From contig NC_080718.1 in assembly GCF_019097595.1 (NCBI RefSeq), positions 20,611,657 to 20,675,656 on the forward strand: DNA of 64,000 nt, given 5' to 3'. Numbering within the stretch: the stretch's first letter is position 1; the number at the start of each line of letters is the position of its first letter. Source of the stretch: Hemibagrus wyckioides (lineage: Eukaryota; Chordata; Actinopteri; Siluriformes; Bagridae). A model generated the notes under the pieces. That model worked only from the letters and a program-made list of their open reading frames with translations. It ran no database searches and was not told the DNA's origin. A program made the position numbers and the translations under genes. Shown piece by piece: positions 42,250 through 54,504 of this stretch.

Positions 42250-43475
42250 ACTGAAAGACTGCTGATGTGAATACATAAAACAAATCCGAGTCTTTCCATT
42301 ATCAGTGACTTTACCTGCTGTGTTTCCTTACAGTGATTTTTATTCATTTTATTATTTCCTTTCCTCACTGCTGTTACCGTGTTTAGTAGTTGGATCACGG
42401 AAGACGGAGACGACAGGTCACGGCTTGTGTGCCGCCTCCCAGATGGTGTTCCTACAGTATGTCAAGCGTAATGAAAGCTCCTTAATGTTCTGTTGATGTA
42501 AAAAGTGGCTGACATGCAAAACTAGTCACACTGCTGTACAGAAGCACAAGAATCCTGGAATACTCCTGACCTGCTAGTGGCTACGGAGAGACTTTCCGAG
42601 GTTAGCGGATGGTCAGATGTTGTCATGCTCTTCATGGTCTACATTATATGGAGCACACAGGCTAAAGGCTGAAGTCTTTCCTGGCAGTGGAGCAGCATGT
42701 CTATTCGCAGACTTTTTTACAACTGCTTAGTGAAATGAGAGCACTCTCTCCTGAGATGCCAGTGCACACTACAGACTGCCGACCAGCAGGGCCTGAGGCC
42801 TAGACGTCCTGGCCTGCCACCAGCTCCCCACCTCACTGAGGAAATGGTTTTAACCACATTGGCTGGGCAAACATGATTTAACCTGATTGTGTAACAACAT
42901 CTGTAATCAGCAGAGGAAAATAAATCGAATTTCCGTCTGTATGTATACGGACATTAAGCAGAATACAAGACAAGATTTCGACTGTTGAATTGTTTTCGCA
43001 TTATGCTGCTCAAGAACTTTTTCTTTAACTAAAAAGTAGCTCTCGTAAAAATCGCACAGTTGTAAAACAGCGCTACAAAGTAGCACCAGACTCGGATATG
43101 GGATAAGGAGCCATGTGTAGAAGTTTTAAGAAAAACATGCAGACAAACACATTCCGAAACACATTTTTAAGCAAGACCCAAAATCAGGCAGTGGTACAAT
43201 ATCAATAATAAAATCAAGGCCAGAGTGTAATCCAAAGAATAAATCCAAAATGTAGGAAGAGTCAAAACATATAAAGGCAAATAGAAGAACATAGCCTAGA
43301 AGAATTTACTGAAACACAAGTAACTGGTCATGTGAAGGTCTGCATTAACAGATTTCCTTGGTAAAGCAGTGTAATAACTGATGACAAGAGAACTGGCATT
43401 GCAGCCATAGAGCCCTGTGTCTTTGAGACTGAGAAGGGTTGCCAATGGATCAATACTGACAGATGTGTAATAATA
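42250..43475. other. Intergenic DNA, no recognised feature
   Basis: No frame, repeat or splice pattern that I can interpret. Confidence 0.45.
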
Positions 43476-43479
43476 GTAT

Positions 43480-43740
43480 TTTATTAACTGACCATGTATT
43501 CTGGTCAGTGCTGTTTTGTGTATCTGTCCTGTAGTCTTTTGTGTCTTGCACTGTTTGCACTAGGTTGCACACGATGCACTTTATGTGGCTAGAACAACTT
43601 TAAGTCCTTAGCTCTGTGTTGTTTTATGTAGCACCAGGGTCTTGGAGAAACATTATTTCATTTAACTATGTACTGCGTCAGCTACATGTGGTTGAAATGA
43701 CAATAAACACTTCTTGACTTGACATGGCTTGACATTTCAT
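43480..43740 (+). repeat. LINE 3' end
   Basis: GTTGTTTTATGTAGCACCAG, CTTGGAGAAACATTATTTCA and then AATGACAATAAACACTTCTT followed by GACTTGAC-type repeats: the 3' tail of a fish non-LTR retrotransposon. The same tail words recur at 57205-57250 and 59140-59230. No reverse transcriptase frame remains here. Confidence 0.68.
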
Positions 43741-43767
43741 AAATGTGAATCACAAGATATCCTGTAC

Positions 43768-43790
43768 CCACACACACACACACACACACC
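43768..43790 (+). repeat. (CA)n microsatellite
   Basis: About 11 CA units between the LINE tail and the SINE remnant. Confidence 0.9.
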
Positions 43791-43894
43791 TAAGGGCTGT
43801 CTGCAGCCGCCAATTCAACTACCAGCATGATTTTTGGTGTGGCGTATGTAGAACCCCCAAAAGAAAAATGGTAAAAAGTGTAAATGAAGAGAAC

Positions 43895-43990
43895 ATATGT
43901 AACCCTGTACAGACGGTAACTCAAGCTGAGGATCGATCCCTGGACCATGAAGCTGTGAAACATTACCTGCTGAGCCACCATGCCACCCAC
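43895..43990 (-). repeat. SINE head fragment, reversed
   Basis: AGGATCGATCCCTGGACCAT, then CTGCTGAGCCACCATGCCAC: the reverse complement of the tRNA-like head (GGTGGCATGGTGGCTCAGCA) of the DANA/mermaid-type SINE. The body is missing. Confidence 0.65.
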
Positions 43991-44400
43991 TCTCAAAAGA
44001 GATATATAGAGACATAAAGCTTCACATTTTGTACATTTTAGAGTGGGTTGCCACTGATGCCAAATAAAAATTTAATAGAGGTTATCCTTGAAATTGCTGA
44101 ACACTGACATGACCACCCAGTCGTTAGATGTTGCTTCTCTTCACTTTCTTTTTATGTATAACTGCGAGAAGATTTTATTTGCAGCACTATGGAAAAGTAT
44201 GTAATTAAATGTAAGTAAAATGTAAGGGGAAGTAAGTAATTAAATGTGCAAAAGAGGCAGCAACCGCATCCATTATAAGAGCGCTGTAAAAAGAAGAATT
44301 ACGTCATGCTATGAAAAAGGACAGACTTCAAGTTAATCCCTGTAATATGTAATCCTGTATTTAACCTCAGAGCCTGTGTGTAGATGAAGAGTGTGTGTGT

Positions 44401-44406
44401 AATCAT

Positions 44407-44500
<94 letters not shown>
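44401..44500 (+). repeat. (AT)n microsatellite
   Basis: Over 40 nearly uninterrupted AT units. Confidence 0.95.
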
Positions 44501-44501
<1 letters not shown>

Positions 44502-45139
44502 TGAGTGCATGTGAATATAGTTTACTTCAGAAAGTTTTGCATGTTTTGTGTTATTTTATTTAGACATATTCCTGGCCCCTCCCACAATGTTTCAGACTTG
44601 AAACTGAATTTGGCAATATTTATAATCAATATCATGAACCCACAACGTTTCAACATATCAAAAGAAACGCTTATTAGTCCTCAAAGCCTCAAACGTACCA
44701 TAGTATTGCTTTATTACAGGCAGCTGCTAAGCTATGAATACTCCTAAATGGTTAGAGAACTAAACCTTTAGATCACATACTATTCCAGTTCTTTCATGGA
44801 CTGCTTGAAGTCAACAGAACCGTGATTGGAGAACGTAATAAGAGTAGTACACAGTGCTTTTTTTTTTTTTGGCCTGATCACTGCTAAGGGATTTTTAGTG
44901 AATTTAGTCACAACAATCTGAGCACACACTGAAAATCCTGGGTTTCATTTGTCCACTTGTTTGATGTTGATGATAAATGCTTTGTTCTAAATACGAAAAA
45001 TGCTTCAATGGGAATAAATAGCCGTGCTAAATGAATTGCATTAGTCTCAGACATTCATGATGAATTTATCTCCGTTGTGCATAATTATGTTTGTGCAAAA
45101 AAACAATATGCTGTAATACATGCTTTGGAAAAAAGTATT

Positions 45140-45270
45140 AGAATGTAGATTCGTGCAGCTTCAGTGACAGACATGAAACGACTCCCTTTTTAAATCAGGA
45201 ATTTGGTGGATATTTTTCAGTACGCTTTGCTGACACATCTGTAACATGTCTTCAACAGGAAGCAAAGATG
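45140..45270 (+). repeat. Unclassified repeat R, diverged third copy
   Basis: TGTAGATTCGTGCAGCTTCA and TTTGCTGACACATCTGTAAC correspond in order and spacing to TGTAGATTCATGCAGCCTCA and TTTGCTGACACTTCAGCATC in the copies at 48628-49080 and 51168-51607. Only the middle part is retained. Confidence 0.55.
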
Positions 45271-46289
45271 AGCTTGTAAAGAATATGAGATATATGAGAT
45301 CATCTGGTGATTTTTCACCAAAACAAACTTTTATGATTTTATCCATGATATAATGGATTCATTAACACGATATAAACTATCATACAGCCCATGCTGTGAG
45401 TCATGAGTTATTTTTTTACATCAAATCTCCCTAATATTTCAAGCTTAGCTGGGGCTGATTATCTTGTTTTAGAGATATTTCTAAAAATACTTCATATATT
45501 TTCTGTACAATATCTCATTATTGCATGTATAATGTTTGTTGCAAAGTCCTTATATGTATTTTTTGCCTGTTTAGCACAGTTCACATTTAGATGTATTGCT
45601 TTAAGAGGTATTCAATTACAAAAAAATAGAATCCTCTTCATGAGAAACCTGCAACCCTGAGTACACTGTAAAAAAATACAACTAAGCAATAGTTTGCCAA
45701 GTGTAAAGATATCTTTTGTTATAATATATTTGTGGCAAAAATTTATTCTGACATGTTTTCCTTCATTGGGTGGAACTGGGGTGAATTCTTGATTACGTCT
45801 GGAATTAATCGTGACATCTTGAGTTCTATGAACAAAGATTAGCCTGTTGTGAGGATAGAGTTGTTGTGTGCATGTTTCTTTGAACGAGAACAGACACAGC
45901 TGTAGCCTACAGAATCCAACAGCGTTGGCCAGTTGATTCATTTTCTCATTTATCGGTCAGTTAATTGTGTAGTATTAGTCATTCTTGAAAATAAACATGT
46001 AGAAATTTAGACTTTTTGGCCATTAGATCTGCCAGCTAATTCTTGTCTTTTCAGTTTTAAGGGTAAGAAGACCTAACCTAGATCTAACCTACTCACACCA
46101 ACAAGCAAGATGCTAACATGCAAATTTAATTCAATTCAGTTCAACTGATTTGTATAGCAAATCAATTGAATATCTTTGTAAAGAATATCTTGTATATCTT
46201 TTAACAATGGACATTGTCTAAAAAAGGTTCTTTAGAATTGTATGGGAAAAAAATGATAGTTTTTAGTTAAAAAATGATGAAGTTTATAG

Positions 46290-46930
46290 TTAAATTACAA
46301 TTTTATGTCCCTAATGAGCAAGCCTGAGGCGATGGTGGCAAGGAAAAACTCCCTGAGATGATATGAAGAAGAAAGGAAACAGGCTCAGAAGAGAACCTCA
46401 TCCTCATTTGGGTGACACTGGCAGTAAATAATGTAATTGTTGATAATGTCCTTTCCACACCAGCAACCAATAGCTTGTGAGGAACTATTAGGTCAGTGTA
46501 GTTTCTCAGCTCATTATTGACTTAGCACTAATTCCTTCCCGAAAGCTGGCTGATCAGAGACAGTGTGATTGGCTCTATCCACAGCAGTCCCCTGGGTCTG
46601 ACAGGCTGTCCAGACAGATCTATCCCCAGCAGCAGTGAGCCTCATCAAGTGAGGAGACTGGAGAGCATCTGGATGGATCAGGCAGGTCCGAAAAGAAGAA
46701 ATGGTCGCACTGGAAGCTCAGAACAATGGGAGCTCGGGAGTGGGATGCATAGTTCGACAGAAAAAGACAGAGAGAGAGAGAAAGATATTAGGTATGCTTG
46801 TGATCATGTGGCGTTTAAAGACAATGTAGATCACGTGTAAAGTGCAGGCAGGGACTCCGGCAAGACTAGCTATGGCAGCATAACTAAAAGGGAGAGCCAG
46901 AAGACGACAGACATGAACTAGCTAGCCACC
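46290..46930 (+). repeat. Interspersed teleost repeat, class unknown
   Basis: AGCAAGCCTGAGGCGATGGT, AAAACTCCCTGAGATGATAT and CATTTGGGTGACACTGGCAG, and later GTGCAGGCAGGGACTCCGGC and GGCAGCATAACTAAAAGGGA, are words I know as a common fish interspersed repeat. There is no coding frame, and I cannot name its class. Confidence 0.5.
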
Positions 46931-46999
46931 ATTCTTGCTTAACTTATAGAAAGATTTTATTAGAAGAATCTGATTACTGGATGATCTCATATGGAATTA

Positions 47000-48620
47000 C
47001 AAAAGTGTTTTTTTATCAGCTGCTCAGCATCTATAACCAATTTAGTCTTTTGGGGCAGTTCTATCTGTTATTTCTATCATCTACTTTAAGCTCCACATGC
47101 AAAGCAACACGCAATATCCTTGTTTATCTGTGTAATTTTGTTGGATTTCTAACATATGTTATTCATCCATTAATATTTTTATAAACTTTTGCATAACAAA
47201 AATCTTAAAATGGTTGTTGAATTGTGCCTATTGTTTCTCTATGTAAACAATATTCTAAAAAAATCTGACTATCGATCTGACAATCACCGGGAAAATTGGT
47301 TAGAAATTAAAAAAAACAAAAACACACATTTTTGCTAAGAACATTGCTTTTCTGTTCAGAACAGGACATTATGCTTTATGCATTAAAATTTCCTAAGTAT
47401 CTGGTTACAATAGACCTTTTGACTTGGCAAAATATAATTATGTTTAGTAACTGAACAAGCGGTTTAAAGCTGGATATTAGCTATCTGTTATCTATCTGAT
47501 AAATAACGTTCTGAAGTGATTAGTTGTTATTAGTTATTATATTCGAACATGTTGCGCTATAGCTGTGCAGTTCCCGGTTAGTCTAGACACAGTGTCAGAT
47601 ACCTTGGATTATTCTATTTGCCATTTGTATGTCTGCCAAAGTATATGAATTGTGCACTTTCCATGCAATTTGATTTCTTTCATCTCCACTCTGCTTTCCA
47701 GGTAGCTCGCTTGAGAGGGTAGATGCCACTACGGTGCAATTCATTTTCCTTTTCCTTCACAGAGAGTAACAATATTAAGTGTAGTAGGAAAAAGTACTAC
47801 ATATGTTTTTAATCAGTTCATCTAATTCTATATAACGGACTGAGTATAAACCTAGGAGAATAAAGAATAAAATATGTGATTAGTGTCCAACTATTCCTAT
47901 AATAAGATGCCGTTAATTTTTAGACAAGGTGAATGAATGCCAGATGACTAAAAATCTCCAGCACTGTGACATACATTATCTAACTAACTGGAGTTTCCTT
48001 TTCAGTTTACTGAAATCTGTACATCTTTTATGTGGATATATTGTTACAGTTATTGTCTTACAGTTCATTGGAATTTATGAAGAGAAAATTGACTTAATGA
48101 GCAGGTCTAAAACTATTCACAGTATCCTGGCCATCACAACCCTCCTATTCGACGCTGTAGGGAAGCTCATTCCTTAATTTTCACTTAATTGACAATACAG
48201 AAAGGCACATGATCCTGAGAGCACAGTTAATTGAGCATGTGACCTTTAACAGGAAAAAATGAACCACAGGCTGGATCAGCTAATCAGGACAATCTGCGCC
48301 AAATATTGTTGATTCCTGAGAGTGCGGCTGATTTACTGCATAATCTGTAGGAATTAAAGTTTGTTGCTTTCTGCTCTTTACAGGGTAATGACTGTTTCCA
48401 GATGCACTATGGCGGTTAAATGAGAGCCAGTACCTTAGTATCTGTATGAGGTCATGAAATTGGGCAAATAATGCTATCTGTGTGGCATTTGTAATAGAAT
48501 CTCTTACAACCTGCTCATATTTCTATTAATAATAACATATTATAGTTTCTCATTTCTATAATTAACATGATAGTACAGTAGATGGATCATCCAGCTTTCT
48601 GGTAATAATATTGTTAGAAT
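47000..48620. other. Intergenic DNA, no recognised feature
   Basis: AT-rich sequence. Short frames such as 47929-48177 have no recognisable motif. Confidence 0.45.
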
Positions 48621-48627
48621 TTTTTTT

Positions 48628-49080
48628 CACCTATCTGTGATTAGGTGATTTAGTATGGGATCAGTGGTTGCCTTTGTGGTGCACATCTGTCACTTTGTAC
48701 AGATTATCTACATCAGATTAAACAAATGGTGGATTATTTTGGTCTGTTGTAGGATCAAGAACAGAAACAATGGTTGTTAGAAAAATACATAGAAAGGTAT
48801 GGGTAAGCAAGACCGTGACTGATTTCTTTCTAGCTCAGACTGTAGATTCATGCAGCCTCATTGATGGTCATTTTCCCTAGATATGATCACTTTCAGCCCA
48901 CTTTGCTGACACTTCAGCATCGAACACATCATCAGCAGTGATCGAGAAAGTTCATGTGAAATGCACTTGTGAGAAAAAGTGATCAAAATGGTTTATTTAT
49001 TTTATTATCACCTGAAAAATTAATGGCTTTGGCGGCGCAAATAACAGGTGGTTGTCTAAGCAGACATTGCCCAAACAAAG
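48628..49080 (+). repeat. Unclassified repeat R, copy A
   Basis: It is collinear with 51168-51607 over about 440 bases: CACCTATCTGTGATTAGGTG, GTATGGGATCAGTGGTTGCC, GGTCTGTTGTAGGATCAAGA, TAGATTCATGCAGCCTCATT, AACACATCATCAGCAGTGAT and TATCACCTGAAAAATTAATG. There is no transposase or reverse transcriptase frame, no poly-A tail and no terminal inverted repeats that I can see. Confidence 0.75.
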
Positions 49081-50339
49081 CACAAGGAACACAAAAGATG
49101 CATGACAAAATGGTACATTTAGTTATTATACATTGTTTTAAATTTATTTTAACAACTTTCCTGTTTACCATGTTTGCTATTAAGAGGAAACATGGCATGA
49201 AAGAGTAGGGCATACAGAATACAAACTCTGTTATTATAAAGTCTTTAAGTGTAGATGTGTAACGCCTTTCTTATCATAGTATCAGTGAGACCACAGGATA
49301 TAAAGCATTGCTCAACTCTAAGAGTTTTACTAATAACAGTTGCAGATATTTAATGCCAGACAGGAGCATTGACTGTTCTTGGCTAAATCGAGCAACATTT
49401 ATGTAAACAAATACTGCACATAATGGAGGCAGTACTTTTGTCATTTAACACTGACAAACACTCTCATTTACAGTAAATCAATTTCCATGAGCCACTTGAT
49501 TGTGTGCGCTGTTCACCAATTTGGATGAGGGTCTCCATTAATAGTTTTAAATATAGGCAGTGGAATAAAAAGTAACTTGATGATTAATGATTTAGCATAA
49601 AGTTCAGGTTATCTGAATAGCAATTACTTGAAAGGAAAGTCCACTAGTTCATCACAACATACTTTTCTAAACTATATGGTATTTTTTCTTTTCTTTTTTC
49701 TGTTTGTGAGGCAGAACCGGAGCAGAATTATGTGTTTGTTCTAGAATGACCCTAAATAATAGCTACAGGCCCAGATAAATATACAGGTCTGCCTTGTTCT
49801 CTTTGGGATGATTAGGTCTGACACATTATTGTGCTGAAAATATGTGGAATTTTATATTCTTTTGCTAAACAACAAGAGTAATTATGTAGCAACAAGGGAT
49901 GAATTGAAATGTAAATGTAAACGATTCCATGCCAAGACAAGAAATGAGCTTGGAAAGAGTTCAACATTCTGCTCTTCTGACTCCTTCCAGTTGTTTGTAA
50001 GGTCAGAAATTAAATTAGGTGTAGAGAAATCAGCTCTCTTAGGCACTGATAATCGTTTATTGACCGGGTCCTTCAATAGTTTCACAACCTTTGTAATAAT
50101 TTTAGCAAACTGGATGTATTATGCGTTGTTGAACCTAATGCAAGATTCACTCTGAGCCCTGATTATGATTAATATAAATTTGGTCTTTCTGGCTTATACA
50201 CTGACTTTCCATTAACATCTTAAAACTTCTGTGTCATATGTACCTCTATTAACAAGGTTCAAATTGCAAATATCTATTTCTATCCACTCAGGCAGTAAAG
50301 TGGCTAATGTGGAAAATGTTGGACCTTGATTTTCCATGC

Positions 50340-50540
50340 TGTGTTGGTGGAGCCACTGTGGAGCAGAGCCGAATGCCGGGCATGGCCACAGTTCATCTGT
50401 TTCAGGAGGAGGAGTGTTGAAGCATGAGTGGTAAGTGGAAGCAGAAGGGCAGATAGGCCGAGGACGAGCAGCTGGGGGAAATGCAGAGATGGAAGAACTG
50501 CCACGAGGGTCCCACAGAGTGAACCTGTGGCCTGCCATGA
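50340..50540. other. GC-rich patch of unknown nature
   Basis: A locally GC-rich stretch in AT-rich DNA. The minus strand is open from 50604 to 50212 (130 residues, including a proline-rich AFPPAARPRPICPSAS). No domain is recognised and no clear splice sites frame it. It may be noncoding. Confidence 0.25.
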
Positions 50541-50924
50541 AGAATAGGAAACTGTACACAGTGATGTCAGTATTATAGAGTTTTATGCTGACTGTGCTGA
50601 TCATGACATCAATCTACACCAACTGGTTTGTATAGCCATGTATATTGTCATTTTTCATAATTCATTCAGAAGAGGTGTAACACAAAGATGTCTATTTAGT
50701 GTTTCAAATATATGTACAAGTCTATGATTGGTCTCAACTAGATATGTGCGATGAAATGTTTTTTAATCCCACACACAGAGTTGTTATTTTGGCTGCAATA
50801 TTTTCTAATGAAATTAGTTGGTTTCCCATAATACTGCACAACAAACTAGTAATGGAAAAAAAAAAAACATGACCTTGACCAGGCAGTTACTAAGGATGAA
50901 TGAACGGATACTATATCAAATTCA

Positions 50925-50975
50925 TTATTTAATTTTATTTGTCACATGTAGTGAAATGCTTGTATGACTGTCTTC
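50925..50975 (+). repeat. LINE tail fragment
   Basis: TTTATTTGTCACATGTAGTG and AATGCTTGTATGACTGT are terminal words of a fish non-LTR element; nothing more is kept. Confidence 0.45.
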
Positions 50976-51146
50976 CCATCGGAGAGAGAAAAACAGAATT
51001 TAAACACAATTAAATAATAACTGCTAGAGCTGTAAGTACAGATATGGTAAAAAAAAAAAAAGAGTAAGAATTTCAATCAGATGTGAGCAATGTGTATGTG
51101 TATGTTATATACAGCAGTAAATATGGTCTTTTTTTTTTTTTGCCCA

Positions 51147-51628
51147 GTGAGATCTGATTGCTCACTCTCTATCACCTATCTATGATTAAGTGTTGTAGTA
51201 TGGGATCAGTGGTTCTCTTTGTGGTGAACATCTGTCACTTTGCTCAGATTGTCCACATCAGATTATTTTCCTTAAACAAACGTTTTATGGTGGTCTGTTG
51301 TAGGATCAAGAACAGAAACAATGGTTGAAAGGAAAATACATACAACGGTATGGGTAAGCAAGGCTGTGACAGATTTCCTTCTAGCTCAGACTGTAGATTC
51401 ATGCAGCCTCATTGATTGTCCTGTGAAATTCTCCCTAGATCCTTTTCAGCCTACTTTGCTGACACTTCAGCGTCTAACACATCATCAGCAGTGATCGAGA
51501 AAGTTCATGTGAAATGCAGTTATAATGGCTTATTTATTTTATTGTCACCTGAAAAATAAATGCCTTTGGTAAAGCAACTAAAAGTTGACACTGTCCAAAG
51601 TACGACTGTGAGATCTGATTGCTCACTC
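51147..51628 (+). mobile_element. Unclassified repeat R, copy B, bounded by a perfect 21-bp direct repeat
   Basis: The 21 bases at 51147-51167 (GTGAGATCTGATTGCTCACT plus C) recur exactly at 51608-51628. Between them lie 440 bases collinear with copy A at 48628-49080. The direct repeat is not present around copy A, so it looks like a target-site duplication made when copy B inserted. No A-tail, no tRNA-like boxes and no coding frame are visible. Confidence 0.7.
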
Positions 51629-51639
51629 ACACCCGCATG

Positions 51640-54160
51640 AAAGTAACATGACTTTCATCGCTCACATGACATTTTTGTCTTCTCCCAAGGGATCCCACGC
51701 CTTATTCCCACCTCTGTTCTCAACAAGATGTCCTGTGACCCTTTCTGAATACCTTTCAGAAAAAAAAAAAATGAAATAGTGCACCTCCTATTCTTATTTG
51801 TATTTGTGTCTGTTTAGAGCACATAATCTGTTCAGTCCGAATAATGTATTCGTATTTGGTTACGTCCCCTCCATTCAGCATAATTTAATACCTTCGATAC
51901 ACACTACACTCTTTGCAGATACCAAATCCATGCCCTGATTCCCCTGCTCCGTCTTTAATGAGAATTAAGAAGCATGCTTTTCATAGCCTCATTATTCACC
52001 CTGCACCAATTTGAGTAAACACTGTTTAAAACCAGAGTAGTGAATTGCAAAGCCTCTCATGTTAGCAATATGAGTGCTTACTGGAAACTCATGGCAGCCT
52101 TCCCCTTATTGGCAGTCTGCATTCTTTGCCCTTTGACGCTGGCCAAGTAGCAAGGCCTGACATCATGCAGTGCATTTTCCACTAAGACTACTTCCTAATC
52201 ATAGTGGCTGGGAAGTCAGCGCATGGACAAACTTTGGGTGGCGACTTAGGAAATAGCGATAAAGTTACATGAATGAGGTTTCTGTCTAGAAGCCAGATGC
52301 AAACACAAGGCAGCGGGTTGCTGAGCTGTACTGACTTGGTACAACATACAACTGTGTTGGAGTGATTAAGAATTCTGCATTAGAAGCTATAAACTTGATT
52401 AAAGTGGTTTTCCAGTGGATAGCAAAAGACTGCAATGAAAAAAAAAAGAATGTATGGAGAAAGAGAAAGATGAGGAGGGCAAGGACCACAATTAAATCTT
52501 AGGCACCTTATCATTATGATTTATGCTAATGCAAGGCAGCTGTGTAGCTCATGCTCCACGTCATTAGATTACTGTTGATTGTTAACTGTATCATGCCATA
52601 ATACAATGCCTGTTTCCATACAGTGCATTAAAACTAGCTGTTTGTGTGTTTGTTACATTTTTGAGGTCAATTGTTGTATAATAAATATCAAAAATGACAG
52701 AGAAGGAGTCAAGAGGCGGCAGGGAGCGCTGCTGATACCGAGACCTTAGAATTCCAGAGCATTTCCTTCTCAGCAGGTTTTCCCTGGAGGACTCCAAACT
52801 CGGCAAACAGGGCACTTTCATTCCCTTGTGATCTACTTTCACCCTGTCCAATAACAAACACCTCTTTTCTGTCCTCCAAACAGACATGCCAACAACAGCA
52901 AACCTAAGCAGGAGAACCATTTGATACAATAATATAGCAATATTCAATATTCATCTCAAGAATGTCCTATTTATAAAGGAGAAGGACCATAAGAGACACA
53001 TAAAAGCTATCAGGCTTCGACTAAACAATCTCTGACTGTGTGGAGCAGCTCAGAGCAGCAAGTCCAAGAAGAAAAAAGTTAATATAATAAACACACACAC
53101 ACAGATAGAAACCTCCAATGTCTAAACTGTGGACTTCCATCACTGCAAAATTCACTGTGTATGTGCACATGAGTCTGAGCGTGTCCTACATCATTAATGT
53201 CCTAAAACAAGACAAATAAAGGTCAGTGGAAAACGGGTTTGATCAGAAAAGCTTTTTTGTCTAGACGTGTATCCATGTTATACTGGACATGTGTAAGATA
53301 AAAAGCACACAAACACTGGTATTTTATGTACATCCAGAAATCAAGCAGGAAAGCAAACATTTATCACCGTTAAAAGACAAGACCCACCACGATGGGATTT
53401 GCACATTCAGGTTGAAAGATCTACACATTGCCGTTACATAACGCAGATGAAGCTATCATATCATAATGGTGAATCATGGAAAGACTGTTTTAGTGCCAGA
53501 AAATAAACATCAGATACCATGAGTCCCTAAAGGCTGTGGAATGTTTCACTTATTTGACCTCTGTCAGTTCCAAAAGCTCATTTTGCTGGTTAATAGTCGA
53601 CATTTCCTAACAGTTTTCTTCAATAAATTTTGCTTCATGCCTCTGCTACACAGTCTGCAAAAAAGTCCGCTAAAAACAATGCTCGGTCTAACAGAATTTT
53701 GAGTCTGACACTTCTGTGGCAGACCATGTTTGCCAGCTGGTAATTTATTTTCCAGCTTCCTTATTACTTGTCTAAACTGACCAATAAATGTTTGAGATTT
53801 TCTGGAAACTGTTTCCTTTCTACCAGCTCTTACCAACTGGCAAACATGGATTGTCAAACTAAAACTCTGCCTGGGCCTGTTACCATTTTTGTGTGCCCTT
53901 GACGGGCCATAATTTTTTTTAAAATACATATTTTTATATTATTATTTTATCAATCATCACCGATATTTTAGTTTCTAAAAATATAACAGGATTTTTCCAG
54001 GAAAACAACAGGCTAAGAGAAACATTTCTGTTTTCCATATATCAATAACACATTAAGAAAGACATTCCTGAAGAACTCACAAATGATTATTTCTTCTCCC
54101 TTGTTTTTGCACTCCATCAACATTTTTCCATATTTGACACATTTTTGGTCTTTATCTGAT
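51640..54160. other. Intergenic DNA, no recognised feature
   Basis: There are no convincing exons. The frame at 53929-53564 (minus) is open for 121 codons but has no known motif. A short CA run lies at about 53092. Confidence 0.45.
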
Positions 54161-54164
54161 GTTC

Positions 54165-54500
54165 ACATGGTGGCTTAGTGGTTTGCCTCACACCACTGGG
54201 TTTGGGGTTCGATTCTTGCCTCTTCTCTCTATGTGGGTGGCGTCTGCATGTTCTCCCTGTGTGTTAGAAGTTTCCTCCAGGTACACGTGGTTTTCTGTCC
54301 CAATCCAAATCAGCTCTCTTTGAACAGTGGGAGAGAGCACACACTATTCATAGTGTATAATGGATCTATGTGCAGTTGTGTGCCCTGCAATGGGGTGGTA
54401 CCCCATCCAGTGTGTGCCTCAAGTCCTCTAGGAAAGGTTCCCTGTGAGCCTGTGTAGAATAAGCGAATAAAAAAGAAAATGAATGGATGGATCCTGGGTG
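54165..54500 (+). repeat. SINE copy (DANA/mermaid type)
   Basis: TGGTGGCTTAGTGGTTTGCC (tRNA-like head), GGGGTTCGATTCTTGCCTCT (B box), GTCTGCATGTTCTCCCTGTG, and a tail ending AATGAATGGATGGAT. The body carries an unrelated or diverged middle. Confidence 0.75.
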
Positions 54501-54504
54501 ATGC

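Noticed and set aside
50212..50604. 130-residue minus-strand frame as a coding exon
   Set aside because: No domain, no supporting splice pair and no neighbouring exons; kept only as a low-confidence GC-rich patch.
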